From assembly GCA_036250195.1 (NCBI GenBank), contig JAVHZZ010000012.1, positions 93,129,615-93,193,614 on the forward strand: a stretch of DNA of 64,000 nt, written 5' to 3'. This DNA is from Mixophyes australis (Eukaryota > Chordata > Amphibia > Anura > Limnodynastidae). This document shows, piece after piece, positions 44,195 to 57,500 of this stretch; the first letter of the stretch is position 1, and every line of letters starts with the position of its first letter. The notes below the pieces were generated by a model. That model worked only from the letters and a program-made list of their open reading frames with translations, ran no database searches and was not told the origin of the DNA. A program made the translations under genes and the position numbers.

Positions 44195-47100
44195 TGTGTT
44201 ATATGTTATATTACATGTATGTTATATTATACACTGCTATAGTACATGTATGTTATATTATACACTGCTATATTACATGCATGTTATATTATACACTGCT
44301 ATATTACATGTATGTTATATTATACACTGCTGTATTACATGCATGTTATATTATACACTGCTATATTACATGCATGTTATATTATACACTGCTATATTAC
44401 ATGCATGTTATATTATACACTGCTATATTACATGCATGTTATATTATACACTGCTATATTACATGCATGTTATATTATACACTGCTATATTACATGCATG
44501 TTATATTATACACTGCTATATTACATGCATGTTATATTATACACTGCTATATTACATGCATGTTATATTATACACTGCTATATTACATGTATGTTATATT
44601 ATACACTGCTGTAGTACATGTATGTTATATTATACACTGCTGTATTACATGTATGTTATATTATACACTGCTATATTACATGCATGTTATATTATACACT
44701 GCTATATTACATGTATGTTATATTATACACTGCTATAGTACATGTATGTTATATTATACACTGCTATAGTACATGTATGTTATATTATACACTGCTATAG
44801 TACATGTATGTTATATTATACACTGCTGTATTACATGTATGTTATATTATACACTGCTGTATTACATGCATGTTATATTATACACTGCTATAGTACATGC
44901 ATGTTATATTATACACTGCTGTATTACATGTATGTTATATTATACACTGCTATAGTACATGCATGTTATATTATACACTGCTATAGTACATGCATGTTAT
45001 ATTATACACTGCTATAGTACATGTATGTTATATTATACACTGCTATAGTACATGTATGTTATATTATACACTGCTATAGTACATGTATGTTATATTATAC
45101 ACTGCTATATTACATGCATGTTATATTATACACTGCTATAGTACATGCATGTTATATTATACACTGCTATAGTACATGCATGTTATATTATACACTGCTA
45201 TAGTACATGCATGTTATATTATACACTGCTATAGTACATGCATGTTATATTATACACTGCTATAGTACATGCATGTTATATTATACACTGCTATAGCACA
45301 TGCATGTTATATTATACACTGCTATAGCACATGCATGTTATATTATACACTGCTATAGTACATGCATGTTATATTATACACTGCTATAGTACATGCATGT
45401 TATATTATACACTGCTATAGTACATGCATGTTATATTATACACTGCTATAGTACATGCATGTTATATTATACACTGCTATAGTACATGCATGTTATATTA
45501 TACACTGCTATAGTACATGCATGTTATATTATACACTGCTGTATTACATGCATGTTATATTATACACTGCTGTATTACATGCATGTTATATTATACACTG
45601 CTATATTACATGTATGTTATATTATACACTGCTATAGTACATGTATGTTATATTATACACTGCTATAGTACATGTATGTTATATTATACACTGCTATATT
45701 ACATGCATGTTATATTATACACTGCTATAGTACATGCATGTTATATTATACACTGCTATATTACATGCATGTTATATTATACACTGCTATAGTACATGCA
45801 TGTTATATTATACACTGCTATAGTACATGCATGTTATATTATACACTGCTATAGTACATGCATGTTATATTATACACTGCTATAGTACATGCATGTTATA
45901 TTATACACTGCTATAGTACATGCATGTTATATTATACACTGCTATAGTACATGCATGTTATATTATACACTGCTATAGTACATGCATGTTATATTATACA
46001 CTGCTATAGTACATGCATGTTATATTATACACTGCTATAGTACATGCATGTTATATTATACACTGCTATAGTACATGCATGTTATATTATACACTGCTAT
46101 AGTACATGCATGTTATATTATACACTGCTATAGTACATGCATGTTATATTATACACTGCTATAGTACATGTATGTTATATTATACACTGCTGTATTACAT
46201 GTATGTTATATTATACACTGCTATAGTACATGCATGTTATATTATACACTGCTATATTACATGCATGTTATATTATACACTGCTATATTACATGCATGTT
46301 ATATTATACACTGCTATATTACATGCATGTTATATTATACACTGCTATATTACATGCATGTTATATTATACACTGCTATATTACATGTATGTTATATTAT
46401 ACACTGCTATAGTACATGTATGTTATATTATACACTGCTATAGTACATGCATGTTATATTATACACTGCTATAGTACATGTATGTTATATTATACACTGC
46501 TATAGTACATGTATGTTATATTATACACTGCTATAGTACATGTATGTTATATTATACACTGCTATAGTACATGCATGTTATATTATACACTGCTATAGTA
46601 CATGCATGTTATATTATACACTGCTATAGTACATGCATGTTATATTATACACTGCTGTATTACATGTATGTTATATTATACACTGCTATAGTACATGCAT
46701 GTTATATTATACACTGCTGTATTACATGTATGTTATATTATACACTGCTATAGTACATGCATGTTATATTATACACTGCTGTATTACATGTATGTTATAT
46801 TATACACTGCTGTATTACATGTATGTTATATTATACACTGCTATATTACATGTATGTTATATTATACACTGCTATAGTACATGTATGTTATATTATACAC
46901 TGCTATAGTACATGCATGTTATATTATACACTGCTATAGTACATGCATGTTATATTATACACTGCTATAGTACATGCATGTTATATTATACACTGCTATA
47001 GTACATGTATGTTATATTATACACTGCTGTATTACATGTATGTTATATTATACACTGCTATAGTACATGTATGTTATATTATACACTGCTGTATTACATG

Positions 47101-48925
47101 CATGTTATATTATACACTGCTATATTACATGCATGTTATATTATACACTGCTATATTACATGTATGTTATATTATACACTGCTATAGTACATGTATGTTA
47201 TATTATACACTGCTATAGTACATGCATGTTATATTATACACTGCTATAGTACATGCATGTTATATTATACACTGCTATAGTACATGCATGTTATATTATA
47301 CACTGCTATAGTACATGCATGTTATATTATACACTGCTATAGTACATGTATGTTATATTATACACTGCTGTATTACATGTATGTTATATTATACACTGCT
47401 ATAGCACATGTATGTTATATTATACACTGCTATAGCACATGTATGTTATATTATACACTGCTGTATTACATGCATGTTATATTATACACTGCTATAGTAC
47501 ATGCATGTTATATTATACACTGCTATAGTACATGCATGTTATATTATACACTGCTATAGTACATGCATGTTATATTATACACTGCTATAGTACATGCATG
47601 TTATATTATACACTGCTGTATTACATGTATGTAATATTATACACTGCTATAGTACATGTATGTTATATTATACACTGCTGTATTACATGTATGTTATATT
47701 ATACACTGCTATAGTACATGTATGTTATATTATACACTGCTATAGTACATGTATGTTATATTATACACTGCTATAGTACATGCATGTTATATTATACACT
47801 GCTATAGTACATGCATGTTATATTATACACTGCTATAGTACATGCATGTTATATTATACACTGCTGTATTACATGTATGTTATATTATACACTGCTATAG
47901 TACATGCATGTTATATTATACACTGCTGTATTACATGTATGTTATATTATACACTGCTATAGTACATGTATGTTATATTATACACTGCTGTATTACATGT
48001 ATGTTATATTATACACTGCTGTATTACATGTATGTTATATTATACACTGCTATAGTACATGTATGTTATATTATACACTGCTGTATTACATGTATGTTAT
48101 ATTATACACTGCTGTATTACATGCATGTTATATTATACACTGCTATAGTACATGCATGTTATATTATACACTGCTATAGTACATGCATGTTATATTATAC
48201 ACTGCTATAGTACATGCATGTTATATTATACACTGCTATAGTACATGTATGTTATATTATACACTGCTATAGTACATGTATGTTATATTATACACTGCTG
48301 TATTACATGTATGTTATATTATACACTGCTATAGTACATGTATGTTATATTATACACTGCTATAGTACATGCATGTTATATTATACACTGCTATAGTACA
48401 TGCATGTTATATTATACACTGCTATAGTACATGCATGTTATATTATACACTGCTATAGTACATGCATGTTATATTATACACTGCTATAGTACATGTATGT
48501 TATATTATACACTGCTGTATTACATGCATGTTATATTATACACTGCTATAGTACATGTATGTTATATTATACACTGCTGTATTACATGTATGTTATATTA
48601 TACACTGCTATAGTACATGTATGTTATATTATACAATGCTGTATTACATGCATGTTATATTATACACTGCTATAGTACATGTATGTTATATTATACACTG
48701 CTATAGTACATGTATGTTATATTATACACTGCTATAGTACATGCATGTTATATTATACACTGCTATAGTACATGCATGTTATATAATATTATACACTGCT
48801 ATAGTACATGCATGTTATATTATACACTGCTGTATTACATGTATGTTATATTATACACTGCTATAGTACATGTATGTTATATTATACAATGCTGTATTAC
48901 ATGCATGTTATATTATACACTGCTA
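44195..48925. repeat. 31-bp minisatellite, GBA1 intron 1
   Basis: About 150 copies of an AT-rich 31-bp unit containing TGTTATATTATACACTGCTA and TAGTACATG(T/C)A. Variants are TATAGTACATG/TATATTACATG/TGTATTACATG and TGTATG/TGCATG, distributed in blocks. Since 31 is not a multiple of 3 and the unit lacks stops, long frames cycle through all three unit frames; none is coding. Confidence 0.96.
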
Positions 48926-51375
48926 TATTACACACTGCTATATTACATGCATGTTATATTGTACTCTGCTATATTACATGCATGTTATATTGTAATCTGC
49001 TATATTACATGCATGTTGTATTATACACTGCTATATTACATGCATGTTATATTACACACTGGACACTGCTATATTACATGCATGTTATATTACACACTGT
49101 ACACTGCTATATTACATGCATGTTATATTACACAATGCTGTATTACATGCATGTTATATTATACAATGCTGTATTACATGCATGTTATATTATACACTGC
49201 TATATTACATGCATGTTATATTATACACGGCTATATTACATGCATGTTATATTCTACAATGCTGTATTACATGCATGTTATATTATATACTGTACACTGC
49301 TATATTACATGCATGTTATATTACATACTGTACACTGCTATATTACATGCATGTTATATTACAGACTGTACACTGCTATATTACATGCATGTTATATTAC
49401 ACACTGTACACTGTTATATTACATGCATGTTATATTACATGTATGTTATATTACACACTGTACACTGCTATATTACACGTATGTTATATTACACACTGTA
49501 CACTGCTATATTACATGCATGTTATATTACATGTATGTTATATTACACACTGTACACTGCTATATTACATGTATGTTATATTACAGACTGTACACTGCTA
49601 TATTACATGCATGTTATATTACATTTATGTTATATTACACACTGTACACTGCTATATTACATGCATGTTATATTACATGTATGTTATATTACACACTGTA
49701 CACTGCTATATTACATGTGTTATATTACAGACTGTACACTGCTATATTACATGCATGTTATATTACATGTATGTTATATTACACACTGTACACTGCTATT
49801 TTACATGTATGTTATGTTACAGACTGTACACTGCTATATTACATGCATGTTATATTACATGTATGTTATATTACACACTGTACACTGCTATATTACATGT
49901 ATGTTATATTACACACTGTACACTGCTATATTACATGCATGTTATATTACACACTGTACACTGCTATATTACATGTATGTTATATTACACACTGTACACT
50001 GCTATATTACATGCATGTTATATTACATGTATGTTATATTACACACTGTACACTGCTATATTACATGTATGTTATATTACACACTGTACACTGCTATATT
50101 ACATGCATGTTATATTACACACTGTACACTGCTATATTACACGTATGTTATATTACACACTGTACACTGCTATATTACATGCATGTTATATTACAGACTG
50201 TACACTGCTATATTACATGCATGTTATATTACACACTGTACACTGTTATATTACATGCATGTTATATTACACACTGGACACTGCTATATTATATTCATGT
50301 TATATTACATGTATGCTATATTACACACTGTACACTGCTATATTACATGCATGTTATATTACACACTGGACACTGCTATATTACATGCATGTTATATTAC
50401 ATGTATGTTATATTACACACTGTACACTGCTATATTACACGTATGTTATATTACACACTGTACACTGCTATATTACATGCATGTTATATTACATGTATGT
50501 TATATTACACACTGTACACTGCTATATTACATGTATGTTATATTACAGACTGTACACTGCTATATTACATGCATGTTATATTACATGTATGTTATATTAC
50601 ACACTGTACACTGCTATATTACATGTATGTTATATTACAGACTGTACACTGCTATATTACATGCATGTTATATTACATGTATGTTATATTACACACTGTA
50701 CACTGCTATTTTACATGTATGTTATATTACAGACTGTACACTGCTATATTACATGCATGTTATATTACATGTATGTTATATTACACACTGTACACTGCTA
50801 TATTACATGTATGTTATATTACACACTGTACACTACTATATTACATGTATGTTATATTACACACTGTACACTGCTATATTACACGCATGTTATATTACAC
50901 ACTGTACACTGCTATATTACACGCATGTTATATTACACACTGTACACTGCTATATTACACGTATGTTATATTACACACTGTACACTGCTATATTACATGC
51001 ATGTTATATTACACACTGTACACTGCTATATTACATGTATGTTATATTACACACTGTACACTGCTATATTACATGTATGTTATATTACACACTGTACACT
51101 GCTATATTACATGCATGTTATATTACACACTGTACACTGCTATATTACATGCATGTTATATTACATGTATGTTATATTACACACTGTACACTGCTATATT
51201 ACATGTATGTTATATTACACACTGTACACTGCTATATTACATGCATGTTATATTACACACTGTACACTGCTATATTACATGTATGTTATATTACACACTG
51301 TACACTGCTATATTACATGTATGTTATATTACACACTGTACACTGCTATATTACATGTATGTTATATTACACAAT
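48926..51375. repeat. 38-bp and compound derivative of the 31-bp array
   Basis: From about 48926 the unit changes. TATTATACACTGC becomes TATTACACACTGTACACTGC, a 7-bp internal gain giving a 38-bp period, interleaved with short TGTTATATTACATGTA units that form about 53-bp compounds. The array ends about 70 bp before the GBA1 exon 2 acceptor region. Confidence 0.93.
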
Positions 51376-51489
51376 GCAGCAAGGTGACTTCTGTGTGTGA
51401 TACTGCTTTACAATGATCAGTGACGCTGGTTGTATTTTGCGGTCCAGGTGGTGACCCGGTCAGAAGGCTGAGGCTACATCTTTGCAGAC

Positions 51490-51547
51490 ATGTTGGACCT
51501 CAGGTTGATGGCATTGGTCATATTGGCTCCGTTTGCAGCCGTTTCAG
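51490..51547 (+). CDS. gba1: GBA1 exon 2 (start codon, signal peptide)
   Basis: 58 coding bases to donor GTTTCAG|GTGAGG. The acceptor is probably GCGGTCCAG (exon from 51448), giving about 42 bases of 5' UTR in this exon. Confidence 0.88.
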
Positions 51548-54500
51548 GTGAGGCGGTATTTAATGAGGGGGTGTCCGGCCCCTTCTGCCAGGACAGGCGC
51601 CTAGATATGTAATTGTATTTGATCCCCACTTTAATGTTCCAGGCTCTTTCCCATGTGTCCCGGAGAGTTTTGGGCACAGCTCGGTTGTCTGTCGCTGTAA
51701 TGCCACCTATTGCGACACCTTGGACACCACCAACCTCCCACCTCTGGGTAACTTCACTGTGTATGAGAGTAGCCAGTCTGGCCAACGCCTGCAGGAGAGC
51801 ACAGGTCCTATCGTCAAGAGCCAGACTGCTCCCTCTGGTAATTATACTACATTTATATATATATATCGATCGCGACAGTGTCTCTTTCTGAACTGGTCAT
51901 TGATGAAGCTCCTAAGACATTGATTGTCAGGCAGTGCATCAGATATTATCTGCAGGTCTCTGGATGTGTTTCAGAGGTCATGACCCATGACATGTTTTTG
52001 TTAGTAGCCTCAGATGCCTGCAACATCTAAAAAAAACCTGCAAACAAAACGGTGTAGGCCCATACATCATAGCTGATTTACGTAAGAAATGTTTTTTTGT
52101 CTAGATCTTGTCTTAACGCTGAACGACAAGCAGTTATTTCAGGTCATGAAGGGTTTTGGCGGAGCGGTGACTGACTCGGCAGCTATGAACATCCTGGCTC
52201 TCAGTGACGGGTGTCAGGAGAACCTTCTCAAGTCCTACTTCTCAGAGGAAGGTGAGGAGACTCTGTGCGCTGATGGGACTCCCTGTGTGCTGTGTGAGAT
52301 TTCTGTGTAATAAAATAAAATCTTGTTACACAGGTATCGGATACAACATACTCCGGGTTCCCATGGCCAGCTGTGACTTCTCCATACGCGTGTACACGTA
52401 CCTTGACACAGAGGGTGACTTTAAGTTGGAATCCTTCGGTCTGCAGTTGGAGGACGTCAAGCTGAAGGTGAGATCTGAAGGGCCTGGAGTAGACCAGAGG
52501 TCTGAAGGGCCTGGAGTAGACCAGAGGTCTGAAGGGCCTGGAGTAGACCAGAGGTCTGAAGGGCCTGGAGTAGACCAGAGGTCTGAAGGGCCTGGAGTAG
52601 ACCAGAGGTCTGAAGGGCCTGGAGTAGACCAGAGGTGTGATGGTCATAGAGACTTGTACATCATTTATATGATGCCAACAACCATTAACTGTCTTCTCTA
52701 GATTCCTGTAATCCAGAAAGCCAAAGCCTTATCCAAAAGACCAATATCCCTCTTTGCCAGTCCATGGACAGCCCCACCATGGATGAAGACTAATGAGAAG
52801 ATTACAGGCAAGGGTACCTTGAAAGGATCTCCTGGGGACCAGTACCACAAAGCCTGGGCCAATTACTTCATTAGGTCTGTTTTGAGGTTTCTTGTTGACT
52901 TTCATTATATGTATTCGAGTACTCTGGAGATCGTGGTGAAATCACAATGCATTTTTTCTGTAATATTCTAGGTTTTTGGATGACTATGCAAAGCACAATT
53001 TGACGTTTTGGGCGGTAACGGTGGAGAACGAGCCCACAGCCGGGATGATGACCGATTATCCATTCCAGAGTTTAGGTTTCACGCCGGAACTCATGAGAGA
53101 TTTTATAGCCAAGGATTTGGGTCCGGCTTTCGCCAACAGTTCACACAAAGACATACAGATCATGATTGTTGATGACCAGAGACTTCTGCTTCCTTACTGG
53201 CCAAAAGTAGTGAGTTCCTTGATCCCGAAACACTACAAGGTTAATGGTTGATTGTCCAGGTTGACCCACAATGATTTGGGAGATTTTAGGCCCTGGAATA
53301 TTGTTGGCCAGTAGAAAGACATTGAGTCCTAATAATTACATTTCAAAAGATAGATAACGCTCAGGCATTCCTCCGTTCATACACAGACAATAACACAATC
53401 TTGTCTGGCAGATATTGAACTGACATTTTTTTGTACAGCCAATATTCCACCAAACATTACAGGATTTACATGGGTCAAAAGCGGAATAAAACATCATCTC
53501 TTATATTTTGTAGTTTAGGGTAAATTGCATTTACCATTCTCTGGTTGTCTGAATTGTGAAACAATAATTTCTTAGTTGCACAATACATGGTTCCATATTT
53601 TTCAGAAACCCAGCCCCTTTTTAGAGCAAATTTACTTATACCGGCACTTTAAACCTCAACTTAAGGTGGAGTCAACGGCAGGGCAGTTACTCAGGATATC
53701 CCTTTTAGTTACTTTACTAACACCTGATCTCCTGACTTGCAGATTCTGTCTGACCTGGATGCCGCACGCTACGTCCATGGAATCGCCGTACACTGGTACC
53801 TGGACGCCTGGGTTCCTGCGGACATCAGTCTGGGAAGTACCCACAAACTGTTTCCAGAATACTTCCTGTTTGCCACGGAGGCCTGTGTGGGATCCTTTCC
53901 CTGGAATAAAGGGGTGCGCTTAGGCTGCTGGGATCGGGGGAATCAGTACAGTCATCGGATTATCGAGGTACATTTATGTAGTAATGTCTGGGTTCTGTCT
54001 CCCTAGCGCCCCTTTGTGTCTGGTGTGTGTGTATATATATATATATATATCTATATCTGTCTGTGGAAACATAATGATCATACAAAACGTGTGACGCCTA
54101 CTACATTTTATAAAATGACCGCTAATTAGTCTTAATGTTTACAAGTCATCGCCTTGTTAGTCTCGTTACCTAGTCTCCCACCTGGCCCCTTACCCTTACT
54201 GTACACTTACGTTTTACCCAGCCTCTAGTACTGCCCCACACCCTGGCGCTCTACTGACGCTCTCCCCCGGCCTCTAGTACTGCCCCTCGTCCCTGCACTC
54301 TACTGACGCTCTCCCCCGGCCTCTAGTACTGCCCCACACCCCGGCGCTCTACTGACGCTCTCCCCCGGCCTCTAGTACTGCCCCCCACCCCGGCGCTCTA
54401 CTGACGCTCTCCCCCGGCCTCTAGTACTGCCCCACACCCCGGCGCTCTACTGACGCTCTCCCCCGGCCTCTAGTACTGCCCCACACCCCGGCGCTCTACT

Positions 54501-57500
54501 GACGCTCTCCCCCGGCCTCTAGTACTGCCCCACACCCCGGGGCTCTACTGACGCTCTCCCCCGGCCTCTAGTACTGCCCCACACCCCGGGGCTCTACTGA
54601 CGCTCTCCCCCGGCCTCTAGTACTGCCCCACACCCCGGGGCTCTACTGACGCTCTCCCCCGGCCTCTAGTACTGCCCCACACCCCGGCGCTCTACTGACG
54701 CTCTCCCCCGGCCTCTAGTACTGCCCCACACCCCGGGGCTCTACTGACGCTCTCCCCCGGCCTCTAGTACTGCCCCACACCCCGGCGCTCTACTGACGCT
54801 CTCCCCCGGCCTCTAGTACTGCCCCACACCCCGGCGCTCTACTGACGCTCTCCCCCGGCCTCTGGTGCTGCCCGTCGTCCCTGCTGTCTACCGACACTCT
54901 CCCCCGGCCTCTAGTACTGCACTCTACTGACGCTCTCCCCCAGCCTCTGGTGCTGCCCCTCGTCCCTGCTGTCTACCGACACTCTCCCCCGGCCTCTAGT
55001 ACTGCCCCACACCCCGGCGCTCTACTGACACTCTCCCCAGCCTCTGGTGCTGCCCCTCGTCCCTGCACTCTACTGACGCTCTCCCCCCAATCTCTGGTGC
55101 TGCCCCTCACCCCGGCGCTCTACTGACGCTCTCCCCCGGCCTCTGGTGCTGCCCCTCGTCCCTGCGCTCTACTGACGCTCTCCCCAGCCTCTGGCGCTGC
55201 CCCACACCCCGGGGCTCTACTGACGCTCTCCCCAGCCTCTGGTGCTGCCCCTCGTCCCTGCACTCTACTGACGCTCTCCCCCCAATCTCTGGTGCTGCCC
55301 CTCACCCCGGCGCTCTACTGACGCTCTCCCCCGGCCTCTGGTGCTGCCCCTCGTCCCTGCACTCTACTGACGCTCTCCCCCCAATCTCTGGTGCTGCCCC
55401 TCACCCCGGCGCTCTACTGACGCTCTCCCCCGGCCTCTGGTGCTGCCCCTCGTCCCTGCGCTCTACTGACGCTCTCCCCAGCCTCTGGCGCTGCCCCACA
55501 CCCCGGGGCTCTACTGACGCTCTCCCCAGCCTCTGGTGCTGCCCCTCGTCCCTGCACTCTACTGACGCTCTCCCCCCAATCTCTGGTGCTGCCCCTCACC
55601 CCGGCGCTCTACTGACGCTCTCCCCCGGCCTCTAGTACTGCCCCTTGTCCCTGCGCTCTACGAACGCTCTCCCCCACCTCTGGCGCTGCCTCTTGTCCCT
55701 GCGCTCTACGGACGCTCTCCCCAGCCTCTGGCGCTGCCTCTCGTTCCTGCGCTCTACTGACGCTCTCCCCAGCCTCTGGCGCTGCCTCTTGTCCCTGCGC
55801 TCTACGGACGCTCTCCCCCACCTCTGGCGCTGCCTCTTGTCCCTGCACTCTACGGACGCTCTCCCCCACCTCTGGCGCTGCCTCTCGTCCCTGCGCTCTA
55901 CGAACGCTCTCCCCCACCTCTGGCGCTGCCTCTTGTCCCTGCGCTCTACGGACGCTCTCCCCAGCCTCTGGCGCTGCCTCTTGTCCCTGCGCTCTACGGA
56001 CGCTCTCCCCCACCTCTGGCGCTGCCTCTCGTCCCTGCGCTCCCCCCCCCTCCCCCCTCCCCCCTCCCCTGCCTCTTGTCCCTGCGCTCTACGGACGCTC
56101 TCCCCCACCTCTGGCGCTGCCTCTTGTCCCTGCGCTCTACGGACGCTCTCCCCCACCTCTGGCGCTGCCTCTCGTCCCTGCGCTCCCCCCCCCCCTCCCT
56201 CTTGTCCCTGCGCTCTACGGACGCTCTCCCCCCACCTCTGGCGCTGCCTCTTGTCCCTGCGCTCTACGGACGCTCTCCCCCACCTCTGGCGCTGCCTCTT
56301 GTCCCTGCGCTCTACGGACGCTCTCCCCCACCTCTGGCGCTGCCTCTCGTCCCTGCGCTCTACGGACGCTCTCCCCCACCTCTGGCGCTGCCTCTCGTCC
56401 CTGCGCTCTACGAACGCTCTCCCCCACCTCTGGCGCTGCCTCTCGTCCCTGCGCTCCCCCCCCTCCCCCGCCTCTCGTCCCTGCGCTCTACGGACGCTCT
56501 CCCCCACCTCTGGCGCTGCCTCTTGTCCCTGCGCTCTACGAACGCTCTCCCCCACCTCTGGCGCTGCCTCTTGTCCCTGCGCTCTACGGACGCTCTCCCC
56601 CACCTCTGGCGCTGCCTCTCGTCCCTGCGCTCTACGGACGCTCTCCCCCCACCTCTGGCGCTGCCTCTTGTCCCTGCGCTCTACGGACGCTCTCCCCCAC
56701 CTCTGGCGCTGCCTCTCGTCCCTGCGCTCTACGAACGCTCTCCCCCACCTCTGGCGCTGCCTCTCGTCCCTGCGCTCCCCCCCCCCCTCCCCCGCCTCTC
56801 GTCCCTGCGCTCTACGAACGCTCTCCCCCACCTCTGGCGCTGCCTCTCGTCCCTGCGCTCCCCCCCCCCCTCCCCCGCCTCTCGTCCCTGCGCTCTACGG
56901 ACGCTCTCCCCCACCTCTGGCGCTGCCTCTTGTCCCTGCGCTCTACGAACGCTCTCCCCCACCTCTGGCGCTGCCTCTTGTCCCTGCGCTCTACGGACGC
57001 TCTCCCCCACCTCTGGCGCTGCCTCTTGTCCCTGCGCTCTACGAACGCTCTCCCCCACCTCTGGCGCTGCCTCTCGTCCCTGCGCTCTACGGACGCTCTC
57101 CCCCACCTCTGGCGCTGCCTCTTGTCCCTGCGCTCTACGGACGCTCTCCCCCACCTCTGGCGCTGCCTCTCGTCCCTGCGCTCCCCCCCCCCCTCCCCCG
57201 CCTCTCGTCCCTGTGATCTACCGACACTCTCCCCCAGCCTCTGCGCTCTACTGACGCTCTCCCCCATCCTCTGCCCCTTGTCCGTGCGCTCTCCCCCCCC
57301 CCCCCCCCCCTCCCCCGCCTCTCGTCCCTGTGATCTACCTGTAGTCACATTTATTCATTTCCTATTTGCAGGATTTAAACTATCATGTCACGGGGTGGAC
57401 GGACTGGAACCTGGCTTTAGATGTGGATGGTGGTCCCACGTGGGTGGATAATAACGTGGACAGCCCCATCATTGTAGATGTCAGTAGGGATGTCTTCTAC

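Noticed and set aside
55632..57348. Arg/Gln/Glu-rich minus-strand and Leu/Ser/Pro-rich plus-strand proteins
   Set aside because: 48-bp periodic frames within GBA1 intron 8.
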